From contig CP119312.1 of assembly GCA_029202405.1 (NCBI GenBank), forward strand, positions 129,001 to 193,000: a stretch of DNA of 64,000 nt, given 5' to 3'. The notes beneath the pieces are model-generated. The model was given only the letters and a program-made list of their open reading frames with translations, was not told where the DNA came from and made no database searches. How positions within the stretch are numbered: the stretch's first letter is position 1; each line of letters starts with the position of its first letter. Below, one piece after another: positions 33,057 through 41,614 of the stretch. The translations under genes were made by a program, and so were the position numbers. The DNA comes from Candidatus Devosia phytovorans (GTDB taxonomy: Bacteria; Pseudomonadota; Alphaproteobacteria; Rhizobiales; Devosiaceae).

Positions 33057-33111
33057 TCCGGCAGGCGCAACTATCGTGTTCCAGCGCACCGGCAAGGAGA
33101 ATTAAACCAAC

Positions 33112-34035
33112 ATGCTGGCCTATGCCTTTAGGCGCGTGCTTTCGGCCATTCCGATTGCATTGATCGCCGTTACCATCTGCTTTTTCATCCTGCGCCTGGC
33201 GCCCGGTGGCCCCTTCGATGGCGAGCGTGCGCTCCCCCCGACCGTGCTGGCGAACCTGCGTGCGCATTACAATCTCGATCAGCCGCTGGTCGTGCAGTAT
33301 TTCATCTATGTCTGGCGGCTCATCCAGGGCGACCTCGGTCCCTCGATGGTGATCGACGGGTTCCGCGTCAGCGACCTGATCCGCATCGGCTTCCCCTTCA
33401 CCCTCACCATGGCGCTGTCGGCTTTCGTCATCGCGACGCTGGTGGGTATCGTGGCCGGCATGGTCGCGGCGGTGAACCAGAACAAATGGCCTGACTATGT
33501 GCTTGTGCTGATCGTGATGATCGGTGTCGTGGTGCCCAACTTCCTCAATGCGGCGCTGCTGCAATTGTGGTTCGGCGTGCATCTGGGATGGCTGCCTGCG
33601 GGTGGCTGGGTCAGTGGCTCGATCGCCCATCTGGTATTGCCGGTGACCGTGCTGGCTTGGCCACACGCGGCGCGTATCAGCCGGCTGATGCGTGGCTCGA
33701 TGATCGAAGTGCTGGGCACCAACTACGTGCGCACGGCGCGCGCCAAGGGCCTGCGCGAGCGGCTGGTGCTGGTGCGCCATGCGATCAAGCCGGCGCTGCT
33801 GCCGGTGGTCTCCTATCTCGGGCCAGGCCTCTCCTATCTGCTGACCGGCTCGCTGGCCGTTGAACAGATTTTCGGCCTGCCGGGGATCGGCAAGTATTTC
33901 GTCACCGCGGCGCTCAACCGCGACTATGGCATCGTGCTGGGCACGACCATTCTCTACATGTTCATCATCCTGGCACTGAATCTCATCGTTGACCTCGTCT
34001 ATGCCTGGCTCGACCCGAAGGTGAGGTACCACTGA
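33112..34035 (+). CDS. oppB: Oligopeptide ABC transporter permease OppB
   Basis: This 307-residue inner-membrane permease has six predicted helices and the N-terminal TM plus extracytoplasmic loop (APGGPFDGERALPP) typical of OppB. The cytoplasmic EAA-type coupling motif is visible as NYVRTARAKGLRERLVLVRHAIKPAL (in outline) around residue 205. It pairs with OppC, whose gene starts on the last base of this one's stop region (overlap 1 nt). Confidence 0.94.
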   Translation: MLAYAFRRVLSAIPIALIAVTICFFILRLAPGGPFDGERALPPTVLANLRAHYNLDQPLVVQYFIYVWRLIQGDLGPSMVIDGFRVSDLIRIGFPFTLTMALSAFVIATLVGIVAGMVAAVNQNKWPDYVLVLIVMIGVVVPNFLNAALLQLWFGVHLGWLPAGGWVSGSIAHLVLPVTVLAWPHAARISRLMRGSMIEVLGTNYVRTARAKGLRERLVLVRHAIKPALLPVVSYLGPGLSYLLTGSLAVEQIFGLPGIGKYFVTAALNRDYGIVLGTTILYMFIILALNLIVDLVYAWLDPKVRYH

Positions 34036-34955
34036 TGGCTGGAATTACCGGCAAGGACGAAGTCCTCACCCAATATGCGCGCAAGCTGGAAACGCTTGAT
34101 GCGCCCAAGGGCCGCTCGCTGACCGAAGACGCAATGCGGCGCTTGGTGCGCAACAAGGCGGCTGTGGTTTCCATCGCCATTGTCGTGCTGATTATCCTGG
34201 CGGCGTTCATTGGACCCTATTTCGTCACCTGGGGCTATTCGCAGGTGGACTGGGCCTCGATCCGCAAGCCGCCCAATTTCGATACCGGGCACTATCTCGG
34301 TACCGACCAGAACGGCCGCGACATGCTGGCCCGCGTGCTGCAGGGCACGCAGATGAGCCTGATCGTTGCCTTTGTGGCGACGGTGGTGTCGGTTTCGATC
34401 GGCGTGGTCTATGGCGCAGTGGCCGGCTATTTCGGTGGCCGGGTCGATGCGATCATGATGCGTATCGTCGACGTGATGTATGCGCTGCCCTATATCCTCT
34501 TCGTCATCATCCTGATGGTGATGTTCGGGCGCAATCCGGTGCTGCTGTTTGTTGGTATCGGCGCGATCGAATGGCTGACCATGGCGCGCATCGTGCGCGG
34601 GCAGACGCTGTCGCTGAAGGAAAAGGAATTCGTCGAGGCTGCACGGGCTTCGGGTGCGAAACCCTTCGCCATCATTATGCGGCATATCGTGCCCAACCTG
34701 ACGGGGCCGGTGGTGATCTATGCAACGCTCACCATTCCCGAAATCATCATCGCGGAGAGCTTCCTCTCCTATCTCGGCCTGGGCGTGCAGGAGCCGCAGA
34801 CATCGCTGGGTACGCTGATCTCCGCCGGTGCGCCGGTTGCGGAAGTGTTGCCCTGGATGCTGCTGGCACCCGCCGCCGTGCTGGTCACGCTGCTGCTCTG
34901 CCTCACCTATATCGGTGACGGGTTGCGCGACGCGCTCGACCCCAAGGACCGGTGA
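34035..34955 (+). CDS. oppC: Oligopeptide ABC transporter permease OppC
   Basis: This 306-residue permease has a cytoplasmic N-terminal tail, a first helix (about 38-62), the periplasmic loop with HYLGTDQNGRDMLARVL, and five further helices. The coupling motif EFVEAARASGAKPFAIIMRHIVPNL (in outline) lies near residue 200. It forms the membrane pore with OppB. The stop lies 11 nt before the oppD ATG. Confidence 0.94.
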   Translation: MAGITGKDEVLTQYARKLETLDAPKGRSLTEDAMRRLVRNKAAVVSIAIVVLIILAAFIGPYFVTWGYSQVDWASIRKPPNFDTGHYLGTDQNGRDMLARVLQGTQMSLIVAFVATVVSVSIGVVYGAVAGYFGGRVDAIMMRIVDVMYALPYILFVIILMVMFGRNPVLLFVGIGAIEWLTMARIVRGQTLSLKEKEFVEAARASGAKPFAIIMRHIVPNLTGPVVIYATLTIPEIIIAESFLSYLGLGVQEPQTSLGTLISAGAPVAEVLPWMLLAPAAVLVTLLLCLTYIGDGLRDALDPKDR

Positions 34956-34966
34956 GGACAATCGAC

Positions 34967-35809
34967 ATGACATTGCTTGAAGTCAAAAACCTCAAGGTCG
35001 AATTCCAGACCCAGGATGGGGTGGTGAGCGCCGTTCGCGACCTCAACTACACGCTGGAAAAGGGCAAGACGCTGGCCATCGTCGGCGAGAGCGGATCGGG
35101 CAAGACGCAGGGCGCCTTTGCGATTCTGGGGCTCTTGCCCAAGAACGGCAAGGCTTCGGGTTCGGTGCTGTTCAACGGCACGGAAATCCTCAACCTGTCG
35201 CCGCGCAAGATCAATGAATATCGCGCTGCCAAGATCGGGATCATCTTCCAGGACCCGATGACATCGCTCAATCCCTATTTGCGCATTTCGCGGCAGCTGA
35301 CGGAAGTGCTGGAACGGCACAAGGGCATGAGCCGCAGTCAGGCCCTGGCAGAGAGTATCCGTATGCTCGATGCGGTGCGCATTCCCGACGCCAAAAACCG
35401 CATCCACATGTATCCGCACGAGTTCTCGGGCGGCATGCGGCAGCGCGTGATGATCGCCATGTCGCTGCTATGCGGACCGGAGCTGCTGATCGCTGACGAG
35501 CCGACCACGGCGCTGGACGTGACTGTGCAGGCCGGGATCATCGACCTGTTGGTCGACCTGCAGGAGGATTTCGGCACGTCGATCATCCTGATCACCCATG
35601 ACCTGGGCATTGTCGCGGGCAGCTGCGAGGATACGCTGGTCATGTTTGACGGTCGCGTGATGGAATATCGCAAGACAGAAGAGCTCTTCGCCAACCCCCA
35701 GCATGCCTATACCAAGGGCCTGCTGGCCGCCGTGCCGCGGCTCGACAAGAAGGTCGAGCGGCTGTCGACGGTTTCCTATGATTTCCTGGCGCAAGGACGC
35801 GAATTGTGA
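34967..35809 (+). CDS. oppD: Oligopeptide ABC transporter ATPase OppD, short form
   Basis: This ATPase of 280 residues energises peptide import with OppF. It has Walker A GESGSGKTQ, Q-loop IIFQDPMTSLNPYLRI, signature FSGGMRQRVMIAMSLL, Walker B LLIADEPTTALDV and switch LITHDLGIVAGS. It ends shortly after the HAYTKGLLAAVPRLD stretch and lacks most of the C-terminal oligopeptide-binding-type extension that brings usual OppD proteins to about 320-330 residues. The ATG at 34967 follows GTGAGGAC; a GTG at 34952 is the alternative. The stop overlaps the oppF ATG as TGATG. Confidence 0.92.
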   Translation: MTLLEVKNLKVEFQTQDGVVSAVRDLNYTLEKGKTLAIVGESGSGKTQGAFAILGLLPKNGKASGSVLFNGTEILNLSPRKINEYRAAKIGIIFQDPMTSLNPYLRISRQLTEVLERHKGMSRSQALAESIRMLDAVRIPDAKNRIHMYPHEFSGGMRQRVMIAMSLLCGPELLIADEPTTALDVTVQAGIIDLLVDLQEDFGTSIILITHDLGIVAGSCEDTLVMFDGRVMEYRKTEELFANPQHAYTKGLLAAVPRLDKKVERLSTVSYDFLAQGREL

Positions 35810-36687
35810 TGACGGACAAGAAACCGATCCTGCAGGTCCGCAACCTCTCCGTGGACTTCCAGATTCCGACCGGCGGCATGTTCGGCGGCAAGAAGATTCT
35901 CAAGGCGGTCAAGGAAGTGTCCTTCGACCTGCACCAGGGCGAAACGCTCGGCATCGTGGGCGAAAGCGGCTGTGGCAAGTCGACATTGTCGCGTGCCGCG
36001 ATCCGGCTGATCGAGCCGACCTCGGGCGAGTCGTTGTGGATGGGCAAGGACATCATCAAGATGAGCCCACGCGAGATCATCGCGCTGCGCAAGGACATCC
36101 AGATGATCTTCCAGGATCCGCTGGCCTCGCTCGATCCGCGCATGACGGCTGGCGCCATCATCGCCGAGCCGCTGCTGATCCACTATCCGGAAGTCAGCAA
36201 GAAGGAACGCGCCGCCCGCGTCATCGCCATGATGGCCAAGGTGGGGCTCGCGCCCGAGCTGGTGAACCGCTATCCGCACGAATTCTCGGGCGGGCAGTGC
36301 CAGCGCATCGGCATCGCACGGGCGCTGATAACCAACCCCAAGCTGGTGGTCTGCGACGAAGCCGTGTCGGCGCTCGACGTGTCGGTCCAGGCGCAGGTGA
36401 TCAACCTCTTGATGGACCTGCAGAAGGAACTGGGGATTTCGCTGCTGTTCATCGCGCATGACATCGCCGTGGTCCGCCACATCGCGCAGCGCGTCATGGT
36501 GCTGTATTTCGGCGAGGTGGTGGAGATCGGCGAGTCCGAGCAGGTGGTGACCGATCCGCAGCACGACTATACCAAGAAACTCATCGCTTCGGTGCCGGTG
36601 CCCGATCCAAAGGCGGAGATGGCGCGGCGCGAATTGCGCCGCAAGCTGCGCCGCGAGGCTGCCGAGGAGGCAAAGGCTACGGCCTGA
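35809..36687 (+). CDS. oppF: Oligopeptide ABC transporter ATPase OppF
   Basis: This second ATPase subunit of 292 residues has Walker A GESGCGKSTLSRAAIRL, signature FSGGQCQRIGIARAL, Walker B LVVCDEAVSALDV and switch FIAHDIAVVRHI. The usual Q-R/Q-R-Q-R signature tail reads QCQR, a minor change. The C-terminus is a charged helix (RRELRRKLRREAAEEAKA). ATG at 35809 overlaps the oppD stop; GTG at 35806 is possible. The operon ends at the strong terminator 36706-36731. Confidence 0.93.
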   Translation: MTDKKPILQVRNLSVDFQIPTGGMFGGKKILKAVKEVSFDLHQGETLGIVGESGCGKSTLSRAAIRLIEPTSGESLWMGKDIIKMSPREIIALRKDIQMIFQDPLASLDPRMTAGAIIAEPLLIHYPEVSKKERAARVIAMMAKVGLAPELVNRYPHEFSGGQCQRIGIARALITNPKLVVCDEAVSALDVSVQAQVINLLMDLQKELGISLLFIAHDIAVVRHIAQRVMVLYFGEVVEIGESEQVVTDPQHDYTKKLIASVPVPDPKAEMARRELRRKLRREAAEEAKATA

Positions 36688-36705
36688 CCTTCTGCGTCAG
36701 AAACG

Positions 36706-36731
36706 AAAAGGCCCGCTCCGGCGGGCCTTTT
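36706..36731. terminator. Bidirectional rho-independent terminator
   Basis: A perfect 11-bp stem AAAAGGCCCGC / GCGGGCCTTTT with loop TCCG separates the opp operon from the convergent receiver-domain gene and can serve both strands. Confidence 0.93.
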
Positions 36732-36755
36732 GCCGAGTGGGTGATGCCTTGCTGC

Positions 36756-37250
36756 TCAGCCAGCCTTGGCGGTCGGTCCGCGGCGATCTTCGGAGACGTC
36801 GACGGTCTTGCGGCGACGGTCGGGGCCCTTGTATTCGCCGCCCTCGATGAAGCCGCGCGGGTTGATGACGAGGCTGCTGAGGCGGGTCTGCAGGTGATTG
36901 GCGGCAAAGGGCTTGCGTAGGAATTCGGTGGCGCCGGCGTCGCGGGCCTCGGCGATGCGTTTGGCGTCGGGCGCCGAGCTCATCATGATGATGGGGACCG
37001 AACGGTTCTGGCATTCCGTGCTGGCGCGCAGCTTGCGGGTCAGTGCCACGCCGTCGAAGCCCTGGCCGTCGTCGATAATGACGACGTTGAAGTTCCGACG
37101 CTGCAGCTCGGCCATGGCCTTTTCGGCATCATAGGCCTCGCGGATGTCCTTGCGTCCCAGGCTGCGCAGCATGATGCTGACCAGACCTGCCATATGGGTG
37201 GATGGATCGACGACGAGAACGCCGTGCTTGGTAATTTCCTCGTTTGCCAT
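36756..37250 (-). CDS. Single-domain response regulator
   Basis: This 164-residue protein is mainly a CheY-like receiver: GVLVVDPSTHMAGLV first strand, the phospho-acceptor aspartate in VVIIDDGQGFDGV (about residue 59-60), IIMMSSAPD with the conserved serine, and the lysine in EFLRKPFAANHL. The C-terminal 35 residues are a basic tail with YKGPDRRRKTVDV-type sequence, a motif seen in several alphaproteobacterial receiver proteins. The first acidic-pocket residue is D-P rather than D-D, so phosphorylation chemistry may differ. No kinase is adjacent; role unknown. Confidence 0.85.
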   Translation of the reverse strand: MANEEITKHGVLVVDPSTHMAGLVSIMLRSLGRKDIREAYDAEKAMAELQRRNFNVVIIDDGQGFDGVALTRKLRASTECQNRSVPIIMMSSAPDAKRIAEARDAGATEFLRKPFAANHLQTRLSSLVINPRGFIEGGEYKGPDRRRKTVDVSEDRRGPTAKAG

Positions 37251-37377
37251 GCCAGTTTGCCGTTAGTGACTGCCGGGACTGTAGAATAACCCCGGTTTGC
37301 CAAGAGGCCGTTAATCGGCATATTGCAATCTTGTCACAAGAAACGCCCGGGGCAGTGAAAAACGGGTCCGTCACGCG

Positions 37378-37406
37378 TTGACAGGCCTAGCCCTTTTCCC
37401 TATGTA
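37378..37406 (+). promoter_or_regulatory. Sigma-70-type promoter of rpmJ
   Basis: TTGACA (37378-37383) and TATGTA (37401-37406) are separated by 17 bp, one of the best housekeeping promoters in the window. A short hairpin GCCGCC-N8-GGCGGC (37408-37427) follows in the leader. Confidence 0.8.
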
Positions 37407-37475
37407 TGCCGCCAGTTTCCGGGCGGCGCTTAGAGAAATCTGGAGCGCCCCTTTTGTTTGACCAAGGATTGACCG

Positions 37476-37601
37476 ATGAAAGTCCGTAACTCGCTGAAGG
37501 CGCTGATGACTCGCCACCGCGCGAACAAGCTCGTCCGCCGTCGCGGCCGGGTCTATATCATCAACAAGGTGGATAAGCGCTTCAAGGCCCGTCAGGGTTG
37601 A
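37476..37601 (+). CDS. rpmJ: 50S ribosomal protein L36, cysteine-free form
   Basis: This 41-residue basic protein (MKVRNSLKALMTRHRANK, then LVRRRGRVYIINKVDKRFKARQG) is L36 of the zinc-independent type: the C-C-C-H zinc-ribbon residues of the classical 37-38 residue form are absent. This is the standard L36 in alphaproteobacteria. It is monocistronic between the promoter at 37378 and the terminator at 37623. Confidence 0.96.
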   Translation: MKVRNSLKALMTRHRANKLVRRRGRVYIINKVDKRFKARQG

Positions 37602-37622
37602 GCGTCACGCCAGTCTGATTTC

Positions 37623-37652
37623 AAAGCCCGCGAAAGCGGGCTTTGTTGTTTT
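37623..37652 (+). terminator. Rho-independent terminator of rpmJ
   Basis: A 9-bp perfect stem AAAGCCCGC / GCGGGCTTT with a stable GAAA tetraloop is followed by GTTGTTTTT, 21 bp after the rpmJ stop. Confidence 0.94.
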
Positions 37653-37682
37653 TGTGCCTGTTGCGATCAATTGGAGGACAGT

Positions 37683-38096
37683 ATGCGGCGCTCCCATACG
37701 ATCACCATCTCGATCGACCGCCCCTTTGACGAAGTTTATGCCTACCTCTCCAAACCCAGCAATTACCAGGACTGGGCTACAGTTGAGCAGGGCAGTTTCA
37801 AGCCGCTGGAGAATGGCGATTGGGTCGGCATGACGCCTGCCGGATTGCGCCATCATCGTTTTACCGCGCCCAACAATTTCGGCGTGCTGGACCATGCCAT
37901 CTTCGTGCCAGGCAAGGAGATGCTGTATAATCCGATGCGGGTGACGCCCAACCAGGACGGCACCGAGCTGACCTTTACCTACTATGTCCGCGAGGGCATG
38001 AGCGACGAGCGCTTCGAATCCAGCATCGAATGGATCCGGACCGACTTTCTGGCGCTCAAGAGCTATCTCGAGGCTGGCAATCGCCGGCGCGTTTGA
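37683..38096 (+). CDS. SRPBCC-family protein
   Basis: This 137-residue protein begins with the SRPBCC/polyketide-cyclase pattern: HTITISIDRPFDEVYAYLSKPSNYQDWATVEQG-like first strand, helix and W, then alternating strands and a long C-terminal helix (FESSIEWIRTDFLALKSYLE). The fold binds hydrophobic ligands; nothing here names one. TTGGAGGACAGT precedes the ATG at 37683. It is monocistronic. Confidence 0.78.
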   Translation: MRRSHTITISIDRPFDEVYAYLSKPSNYQDWATVEQGSFKPLENGDWVGMTPAGLRHHRFTAPNNFGVLDHAIFVPGKEMLYNPMRVTPNQDGTELTFTYYVREGMSDERFESSIEWIRTDFLALKSYLEAGNRRRV

Positions 38097-38244
38097 CCGG
38101 GCGGCTGGCGCATAACTGTCTAGACACAGACCTGCCTACGTATATGTACCTATCCTATTGATGTATCTGAATTAATTCTCAGACATCAGCGTATTGTTAA
38201 CCATAGTGGGTCACACTTCCTTCACCACGTTTCTGGAGGTTGTT

Positions 38245-38946
38245 GTGAAGCGTCTTTGTGCTGGCCTGGCTGTGCTGGGTTGTTTTATTGCGCCAGTCAG
38301 CGCTGCCGATCTGATGCTCGGCGAGACCATTGTGTCGATGGACCGCAGCGAACTGCCTGCCAGCGGTTTTGACTGGAGCGGTTTCTATGCGGGTCTTAAT
38401 GGCGGCTATCTGACGGGCGATGTCGATTCCACCAGCGTTGCCACCGGTGTCACAACGGAAGTGCCGCTCGATGGTGCCATGCTGGGCGTTACCCTGGGCG
38501 GCAATGCGCAGTTCGGCATGTTCGTGCTGGGCGCGGAAGGCGACCTCGCCTGGTCGGGTGCTGATGGCAGCGCCACCTGCGAGCTGTTGCCGGGTTCCGA
38601 TTGCAATGCCGAGATCGACTGGCTGGGTACCGTCACTGCGCGCGGTGGCGTGGCCTTCGACAGTATCCTGGTCTTTGCCAAGGGCGGCGTGGCCGTCGCC
38701 CGAGGGCGCGGCACGGTAACGCCAGCCTTTGCGGGCATCAGCAATGAGTTCGAAGATACATTCGTCGGCTGGACGGCGGGCGCGGGCGTCGAGCTGGCCG
38801 TAACCGATGCCATCTCGGTCAAGGCGGAATACAATTATATCGACCTGGGCAGTCAGGACGCGCCGGCCGGTACGATCGGCACCGGTGTGCAGGAGGTTTC
38901 GCCCGTCGCGCATGCGGTGAAGCTGGGCTTCAACTACCACTTCTAG
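38245..38946 (+). CDS. Outer membrane beta-barrel protein (Omp25/31-like)
   Basis: This 233-residue protein has a signal peptide ending VSAAD, a short linker, and then the family motif FDWSGFYAGLNGGYLTGD typical of the eight-strand OmpA-like barrels (Omp25/Omp31) abundant in Hyphomicrobiales. Amphipathic strands alternate to the C-terminal phenylalanine (VKLGFNYHF), the outer-membrane sorting signal. GTG at 38245 follows GGAGGTT. Own terminator at 38967. Confidence 0.9.
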   Translation: MKRLCAGLAVLGCFIAPVSAADLMLGETIVSMDRSELPASGFDWSGFYAGLNGGYLTGDVDSTSVATGVTTEVPLDGAMLGVTLGGNAQFGMFVLGAEGDLAWSGADGSATCELLPGSDCNAEIDWLGTVTARGGVAFDSILVFAKGGVAVARGRGTVTPAFAGISNEFEDTFVGWTAGAGVELAVTDAISVKAEYNYIDLGSQDAPAGTIGTGVQEVSPVAHAVKLGFNYHF

Positions 38947-38966
38947 GCGTCACAGACGCCAAAGGG

Positions 38967-39000
38967 AAAGGGCCCGGCAGGTGACTGCCGGGCCCTTTGT
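38967..39000. terminator. Rho-independent terminator
   Basis: A perfect 13-bp stem AAAGGGCCCGGCA / TGCCGGGCCCTTT with loop GGTGAC ends the outer-membrane protein gene and, on the other strand, the pyk gene whose stop is at 39023. Confidence 0.93.
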
Positions 39001-39022
39001 TCATTCAGCCGTGTGGCGTGGC

Positions 39023-40462
39023 TCAGCTGCTGCCGGCGCCGTCCTGGCGGACGAAGGCGATGCGCAGCATATTGGTGGCGCCGGGCGTGCCCAGCGGAAT
39101 GCCGGCAGTGATGGCGATGCGGTCACCAGGGCGGGCAAAGCCTTCCTGGTAGGCGATGACGCAGGCGCGGTCGACCATGTCCTCGAGGCTGACGGCGTCT
39201 TCGGTCTGCACGCAATGGACGCCCCAGACAACCGACATGCGGCGGATGGTGCGCATGTTGGGGGAGAGCACGATGATGGGCTTGGAAGGCCGCTCGCGGG
39301 CGGCACGGATGCCGGTGGAGCCGGAAGCCGTGTAGGTGACGATGGCAGCCAGATCGAGCGTTTCGGCAACCTGGCGCGTCGCCGCCGAGATGGCGTCGGC
39401 TGCGGTGGCTTCCGGTTCGGTCTGGGCGGCGCGAATGATGTTGCGATAGTTGGCGTCGGTTTCAACGGCCACGGCCACCTTGTTCATGGTGGCGACGGCT
39501 TCGACCGGGTACTGGCCGGAGGCCGATTCGGCCGAGAGCATGACGGCGTCGGCGCCTTCGAAGACCGCGATGGAAACGTCGGACACTTCGGCGCGGGTCG
39601 GGACCGGCGAGGTGATCATTGATTCCAGCATCTGGGTGGCAACGACGACCGGCTTGCCATAGCGACGGCACATGCGGATCATGCGCTTCTGCAGGCCAGG
39701 AACGGTTTCAAGCGGCAGCTCGACGCCAAGATCGCCGCGCGCCACCATGATAGCGTCGCAGAGCTTGACGATTTCCTCGAGGCGGTCGATGGCCTGGGGC
39801 TTTTCGATCTTGGCCATGACGCCGGCGCGACCCTGGACAATCTTGCGGACATCGATGATGTCCTCCGGACGCTGCACGAAGGAAAGCGCGATCCAGTCGG
39901 CGTCGGCCTTGAGGCCCTCGAGCAGATCGGCGTGGTCCTTTTCGGTCAGGGCGCCGGTGGGCAGCAGCGTGTCGGGCAGCGAAACGCCCTTCTTGTCGGA
40001 AAGTTTGCCGCCGTAGATGACTTCGGTCTCGATGGCACCATTACCGACTTTAGTAGCCTTGAGGGCCAGCTTGCCATCGTCTAGCAAGAGCCGGTCACCG
40101 ACGGAGACGCTCTCGATGATTTCGGGATGGGGCAGGTAGACACGGTCGATATTGCCGTTGTCGTTCTTGTCGCTGTCGAGCGTGAACTTCTGGCCGGCGA
40201 CGAGGTTGATCGAGCCTTCGGCGAATTTCCAGACGCGGAGCTTGGGACCCTGAAGGTCAACCAGGATGCCGAGCGGATGGTTGAGGCGCTTCTCGACCGC
40301 GCGGATGCGCGCCACGGTCTGGTGCAGCACTTCGTGGCTGGCATGGCTCATGTTGATGCGGAACACGTCCGCGCCGGCCTTGGCCAGTTCCTCGATCATC
40401 TTTTCGTCGTGGCTGGCTGGCCCGAGGGTGGCGAGGATCTTGGCGCGTCTCATGCGTCTCAT
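39023..40462 (-). CDS. pyk: Pyruvate kinase
   Basis: This 479-residue glycolytic enzyme converts phosphoenolpyruvate and ADP to pyruvate and ATP. It has RRAKILATLGPAS, the substrate-binding DVFRINMSH, LVDLQGPKLRV, the catalytic lysine in VMAKIEKPQAI, metal ligands in MVARGDLGVELPLE, and ATQMLESMI. Length is normal. The ATG at 40462 overlaps the stop of the upstream DUF1036 gene (ATGA), a pairing common in Hyphomicrobiales. Ends at the terminator 38967-39000. Confidence 0.97.
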   Translation of the reverse strand: MRRMRRAKILATLGPASHDEKMIEELAKAGADVFRINMSHASHEVLHQTVARIRAVEKRLNHPLGILVDLQGPKLRVWKFAEGSINLVAGQKFTLDSDKNDNGNIDRVYLPHPEIIESVSVGDRLLLDDGKLALKATKVGNGAIETEVIYGGKLSDKKGVSLPDTLLPTGALTEKDHADLLEGLKADADWIALSFVQRPEDIIDVRKIVQGRAGVMAKIEKPQAIDRLEEIVKLCDAIMVARGDLGVELPLETVPGLQKRMIRMCRRYGKPVVVATQMLESMITSPVPTRAEVSDVSIAVFEGADAVMLSAESASGQYPVEAVATMNKVAVAVETDANYRNIIRAAQTEPEATAADAISAATRQVAETLDLAAIVTYTASGSTGIRAARERPSKPIIVLSPNMRTIRRMSVVWGVHCVQTEDAVSLEDMVDRACVIAYQEGFARPGDRIAITAGIPLGTPGATNMLRIAFVRQDGAGSS

Positions 40463-41058
40463 TGCGTGTCCGTTCCTGGCGTTTCTGTGCCGGTCTCCGG
40501 AGCGTCGATAGTGACGTCATCGGGATCGACGAGGAATGTAGGGTCTTCTAGGTCTTCGCTGCCGTCAGGACCCACGATGGCAGGCCCTCCGGCACCGTCG
40601 GTCAACTGGAGGGTCCAGTCCGTGCGGCTCTGGGTATCGATTTCAAAGAAACCGGTGCGCTCATAGCCCCGGGCGAGGCAATCCTCAACCCCGAATATTG
40701 TGAAGGTTTCGTCACGCGTGCACATGAAGACCGACCCGTCCCATGCGCCGCCGCCGATATCGTCCACGGCAAACAGGTAATAGAACCGGCGTTCGAGTGT
40801 GCCCTGATAGAGCACGCGGCAATCGCCGGGCGGGGCCTGCCACCAGCCTTCGCTCATCCAGCCGCGCTCGGCGCGATAGCCCAGGGCCACCGAAACCAGA
40901 TTGCCGGTTTCATTGCAGACGCGCAGATCGGCGTGGGCCGGGGTGATGAAAAAGGCAAGATTGGCGGCCAATGCGCCGATCAGGGGCAGGGCTAGACGCT
41001 TGTTGCCGAGATGTTTTTTGCCGAGACGGGAAGTGAGCAATCTGGTGCCAGCAATCAT
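40459..41058 (-). CDS. DUF1036 domain secreted protein
   Basis: This protein of about 199 residues has a long n-region signal sequence (hydrophobic LALPLIGALAANLAFFITPAHA, cleaved after HA) and a DUF1036 domain: LRVCNETGNLVSVALGYR, GWMSEGWWQAPPGDCRVLYQGTLERRFYYLFA and CLARGYERTGFFEID (in outline), with four cysteines. An acidic threonine-rich tail of about 45 residues follows. The start is uncertain (41058 chosen; a TTG at 41103 is possible). It is translationally coupled to pyk, but a functional link is unknown. Confidence 0.85.
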   Translation of the reverse strand: MIAGTRLLTSRLGKKHLGNKRLALPLIGALAANLAFFITPAHADLRVCNETGNLVSVALGYRAERGWMSEGWWQAPPGDCRVLYQGTLERRFYYLFAVDDIGGGAWDGSVFMCTRDETFTIFGVEDCLARGYERTGFFEIDTQSRTDWTLQLTDGAGGPAIVGPDGSEDLEDPTFLVDPDDVTIDAPETGTETPGTDTQ

Positions 41059-41233
41059 CGGGAAAAGGTGCCTTCTTTGAGCCCATGGTAGGCGATAGGT
41101 CAATGGCTAAAGCCGCGATTTGACCGAATTGCGGGCAAGTGATCGGCTGGTCATGTGGATTGGTTTCAAAAGGACTTGAACCCTAACGCCCAGTACGATT
41201 GAACACCGGCAGCGAATGAAAAGGAATGTGCCA

Positions 41234-41497
41234 ATGGCCGTCGAAGACAGCGTTGCCCAGGATCAGTTGCGGGCGTTCATCGAACGCATCGAGCGCATGG
41301 AAGAAGAAAAGGCCGCTATCGCTGCCGATATCAAGGAAATCTATGCTGAAGCCAAGGGCAATGGCTTCGATACCAAGATCCTGCGCAAGATCGTGAGCAT
41401 CCGTAAGCAGGATGCCAATGAGCGCGCCGAGCAGGAAGCGATCCTGGAATTGTACATGGCCGCTCTCGGCATGGTGGAAGCACCACCCGAAGATTGA
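41234..41497 (+). CDS. gapR: GapR nucleoid-associated protein (DUF2312)
   Basis: This 87-residue DNA-binding protein has the GapR signature: QDQLRAFIERIERMEEEKAAI coiled coil, then IKEIYAEAKGNGFDTKILRKIVSIRKQD. GapR forms a clamp around overtwisted DNA ahead of polymerases and assists type II topoisomerases. The ATG at 41234 is preferred (AAAAGGAATGTGCC upstream); an ATG at 41216 is in frame. Single gene with terminator at 41526. Confidence 0.96.
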   Translation: MAVEDSVAQDQLRAFIERIERMEEEKAAIAADIKEIYAEAKGNGFDTKILRKIVSIRKQDANERAEQEAILELYMAALGMVEAPPED

Positions 41498-41525
41498 TCG
41501 GCTTTGGCCTGACCGCGAAAATATG

Positions 41526-41558
41526 AAAATGCCGGCTGCGAGGCCGGCATTTTTGTTG
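41526..41558 (+). terminator. Rho-independent terminator of gapR
   Basis: An 11-bp stem AAAATGCCGGC / GCCGGCATTTT with a 6-nt loop is followed by TTGTTGTT. Confidence 0.93.
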
Positions 41559-41581
41559 TTGTATGGTCGCGCTATCGAACC

Positions 41582-41604
41582 GCAAAAGTGGTGGCCACTT
41601 TTGC
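41582..41604. repeat. Short perfect palindrome, REP-like
   Basis: GCAAAAGTGG-TGG-CCACTTTTGC, followed by TGAAAGCGCTCTAA, lies at the 3' end of the small minus-strand gene. I recall very similar modules dispersed in Hyphomicrobiales genomes. It may double as a terminator for that gene. Confidence 0.55.
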
Positions 41605-41614
41605 TGAAAGCGCT

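Noticed and set aside
31357..34032. An 891-codon minus-strand frame opposite oppA-oppB
   Set aside because: Runs across two well-supported genes and the terminator between them; no recognisable domain.
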